Made by a program: the position numbers and the translations under genes
The notes under the pieces: model-generated
Database searches by the model: none
Told to the model about the DNA's origin: nothing
What the model saw: the letters and a program-made list of their open reading frames with translations, nothing else
Assembly (NCBI GenBank): GCA_964481705.1
Contig: CAYZUC010000041.1
Location: forward strand, 1-24,159
Reading direction: 5' to 3'
Source: CAYZUC01 sp964481705
GTDB lineage: Bacteria; Bacillota; Clostridia; Lachnospirales; Lachnospiraceae
Length of the DNA stretch: 24,159 nucleotides
In this document: piece after piece, positions 22,825 to 24,159 of the stretch
Layout of the letters: each line of letters begins with the position of its first letter
Numbering within the stretch: position 1 is the first letter of the stretch

Positions 22825-24093
22825 ATGAATAATAATAAGTGTTTTACGATTATTATAGCTTGTTTGATTGGAGCATCTCTTTTGGGATGCTCTGTTCTTA
22901 CGCCCGAAACGCGGTCTGTTCTATCCACGCAGCCTGTAACGGAGGCAGCTACCGAAGAAAATACCTCTGTGAGTATAACGGATGCTGAGGATGAAGCTTC
23001 ACGCCCTTTCATAGAGAAACTCATCCCGGACGGAAGCTCATCTCAGGAGGAAGCGCATACGGAGATTAGCAAGGAGGAAATTGCCTATACGAAAGAGGAG
23101 CAGATTGGCAAATTTGTGTATGAACGATTAAATGATCAGGAACAGCAGCTCTACGCGGAGATATTTACGATTCTCAACAATATGGAAACAGATAAGGAAA
23201 TCAGTACTTTGAATTCGGAACCTGTGGATCGTATCTTTCAGTGTGTGATGAGCGATCACCCCGATTTGTTTTATGTGGATGGGTATTATATGACGAAATT
23301 TACTACGGGCGGGAAGATTTCATCCATTGAATTCTCAGGGAAGTATATGAAAACAACAGCTGAGAGGGAACGGGCACAGGATCAAATAGATAGTTATGTA
23401 AACCATTGTATGGCAGGGATTCCACCAAATACCTCGGATTATGAGAAAGTGAAATACATATATGAATATCTTGTACAAAATACGGAGTATTCTTCAGAAT
23501 CGAGCGACAATCAGAATATCTGCTCTGTCTTTTTGGAAGGAAAAAGTGTATGTCAGGGATATGCGAAGGCAACGCAGTATTTGTTGGAGCTATCGGGTGT
23601 TCCGTGTACGTTGATTTCAGGAACGGTGAAGAATGGAGAAAGTCATGCGTGGAACCTGGCTTATGTCGATGGAGTCTGGTGCTATATTGATACAACATGG
23701 GGAGATGCTTTCATTAACACAGAGGGTGGGGGCATAGAGCAAACAAATGATGTAAATTACGACTATCTGTGTGTGGATGATGAGATTCTGGGGCAAACGC
23801 ATCAGATTAAGACGACATTGATGCTGCCGGTGTGCGATTCTCTCCAAAATTATTATTATGTGAGAGAAGGAACCTATTTTACATCCTATGATGAAGCAAG
23901 GATCGAGCAACTGTTTTCGGAGGGCTATGAACAGGGAAAAGAGAAGCTCACCTTAAAATGTGCTTCTGGTGAGATTTATCAGGAGATGCTGGAGCATCTG
24001 ATTGAACAGCAAAAAGTGTTTGAACTCCTTCACAGTTCTTCTATAAAATACATGACAGTAGAGGATAGTCACACGATTACCTTTTATTTATAA
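22825..24093 (+). CDS. Lipoprotein with a transglutaminase-like domain
   Basis: A 422-residue exported lipoprotein. The signal segment (MNNNKCFTIIIACLIGASLLGC) ends in a lipobox with C22, so the protein should be anchored to the outer face of the membrane. A disordered Ser/Thr/Glu-rich stretch (about 25-90) follows. The catalytic core (about 195-320) shows a cysteine protease-like triad: C243 in KSVCQGYAKA, H274 in ESHAWNL and D289 in YIDTTWGD, the pattern of the transglutaminase-like superfamily. Such domains can be transpeptidases, hydrolases or sugar-peptide modifying enzymes of the cell wall. An earlier in-frame TTG at 22792 overlaps prfC, but it would leave the lipobox 11 residues further in. 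The ATG at 22825 has GGACGGAG upstream and is preferred. The substrate is unknown. Confidence 0.88.
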   Translation: MNNNKCFTIIIACLIGASLLGCSVLTPETRSVLSTQPVTEAATEENTSVSITDAEDEASRPFIEKLIPDGSSSQEEAHTEISKEEIAYTKEEQIGKFVYERLNDQEQQLYAEIFTILNNMETDKEISTLNSEPVDRIFQCVMSDHPDLFYVDGYYMTKFTTGGKISSIEFSGKYMKTTAERERAQDQIDSYVNHCMAGIPPNTSDYEKVKYIYEYLVQNTEYSSESSDNQNICSVFLEGKSVCQGYAKATQYLLELSGVPCTLISGTVKNGESHAWNLAYVDGVWCYIDTTWGDAFINTEGGGIEQTNDVNYDYLCVDDEILGQTHQIKTTLMLPVCDSLQNYYYVREGTYFTSYDEARIEQLFSEGYEQGKEKLTLKCASGEIYQEMLEHLIEQQKVFELLHSSSIKYMTVEDSHTITFYL

Positions 24094-24116
24094 GACTATG
24101 CAAATATTTCTTTTTT

Positions 24117-24125
24117 TGTTATAAT
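24117..24125 (+). promoter_or_regulatory. Extended -10 promoter pointing to a gene beyond the window
   Basis: TGTTATAAT gives a perfect TATAAT (24120-24125) preceded by TGN. The -35 position 17 bases upstream (24097-24102) reads TATGCA, a poor match, as often seen with extended -10 promoters. The T-run at 24109-24117 lies between. No coding region begins before the window ends. Confidence 0.55.
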
Positions 24126-24159
24126 ACAAGATACGAATGTGCAAATTTGTGCCTGAAGT

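Noticed and set aside
23303..23698. 131-codon minus-strand open frame within the lipoprotein gene
   Set aside because: Antisense shadow of the transglutaminase-like domain; composition is not protein-like and no ribosome binding site precedes it.
1..24159. CRISPR array, tRNA, rRNA or known riboswitch
   Set aside because: No regularly spaced repeats, cloverleaf, rRNA stretch or riboswitch core was recognised in any intergenic region; no computational scan was run.

Overview
The window looks like chromosomal DNA of a low-GC, spore-forming, anaerobic Clostridia member, most likely Lachnospiraceae. This rests on a complete spoIIIA sporulation operon, a stand-alone glycyl-radical domain gene typical of anaerobes or facultative anaerobes, frequent GTG and TTG starts, and strong AGGAGG-type ribosome binding sites. 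Nearly every gene is on the + strand. Only the glycyl-radical gene is on the - strand. No RNA gene or CRISPR array was seen, and no gap between genes exceeds 300 bases.

Layout. (1) 1-210: the 3' end of pnp (S1 RNA-binding domain) and its terminator. (2) 221-1224: an Rpn-type PD-(D/E)XK nuclease gene bracketed by an imperfect inverted repeat of 22-24 bp, which looks like a small mobile unit or a self-regulated nuclease cassette. (3) 1351-2127: a ZIP-family metal transporter, ending at a large hairpin terminator shared with the convergent 80-residue glycyl-radical (GrcA-like) gene. (4) 2627-7907: the spoIIIAA-AH operon with a good sigma-E-type promoter in front and an 11-bp-stem terminator behind. 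Its products build the ATPase-driven channel between mother cell and forespore.

(5) 7913-19727: a unidirectional, tightly packed glycan-assembly locus behind its own sigma-A-like promoter. It holds five single-domain glycosyltransferases (four GT-B and one GT-A), a 730-residue protein with two GT-B-like modules, a divergent glycosyltransferase-like protein, an MsbA/PglK-type ABC exporter and an SDR nucleotide-sugar 4-epimerase. Such a set could build an oligosaccharide on a lipid carrier and flip it across the membrane. No polymerase, initiating phosphoglycosyltransferase or transferring enzyme is present, so the acceptor is unknown. Roughly 12.5-18.8 kb of this block looks AT-richer by eye than its flanks.

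(6) 19805-24093: a housekeeping group of deoB (phosphopentomutase), an unrecognised 70-residue gene overlapping its end, prfC (release factor 3) and a lipoprotein with a transglutaminase-type Cys-His-Asp triad. The window ends with an extended -10 promoter pointing out to the right.

The best leads for something undescribed are the inverted-repeat-bracketed Rpn nuclease with an mRNA hairpin at its ribosome binding site, and the PglK/epimerase/glycosyltransferase locus with its two-module enzyme.
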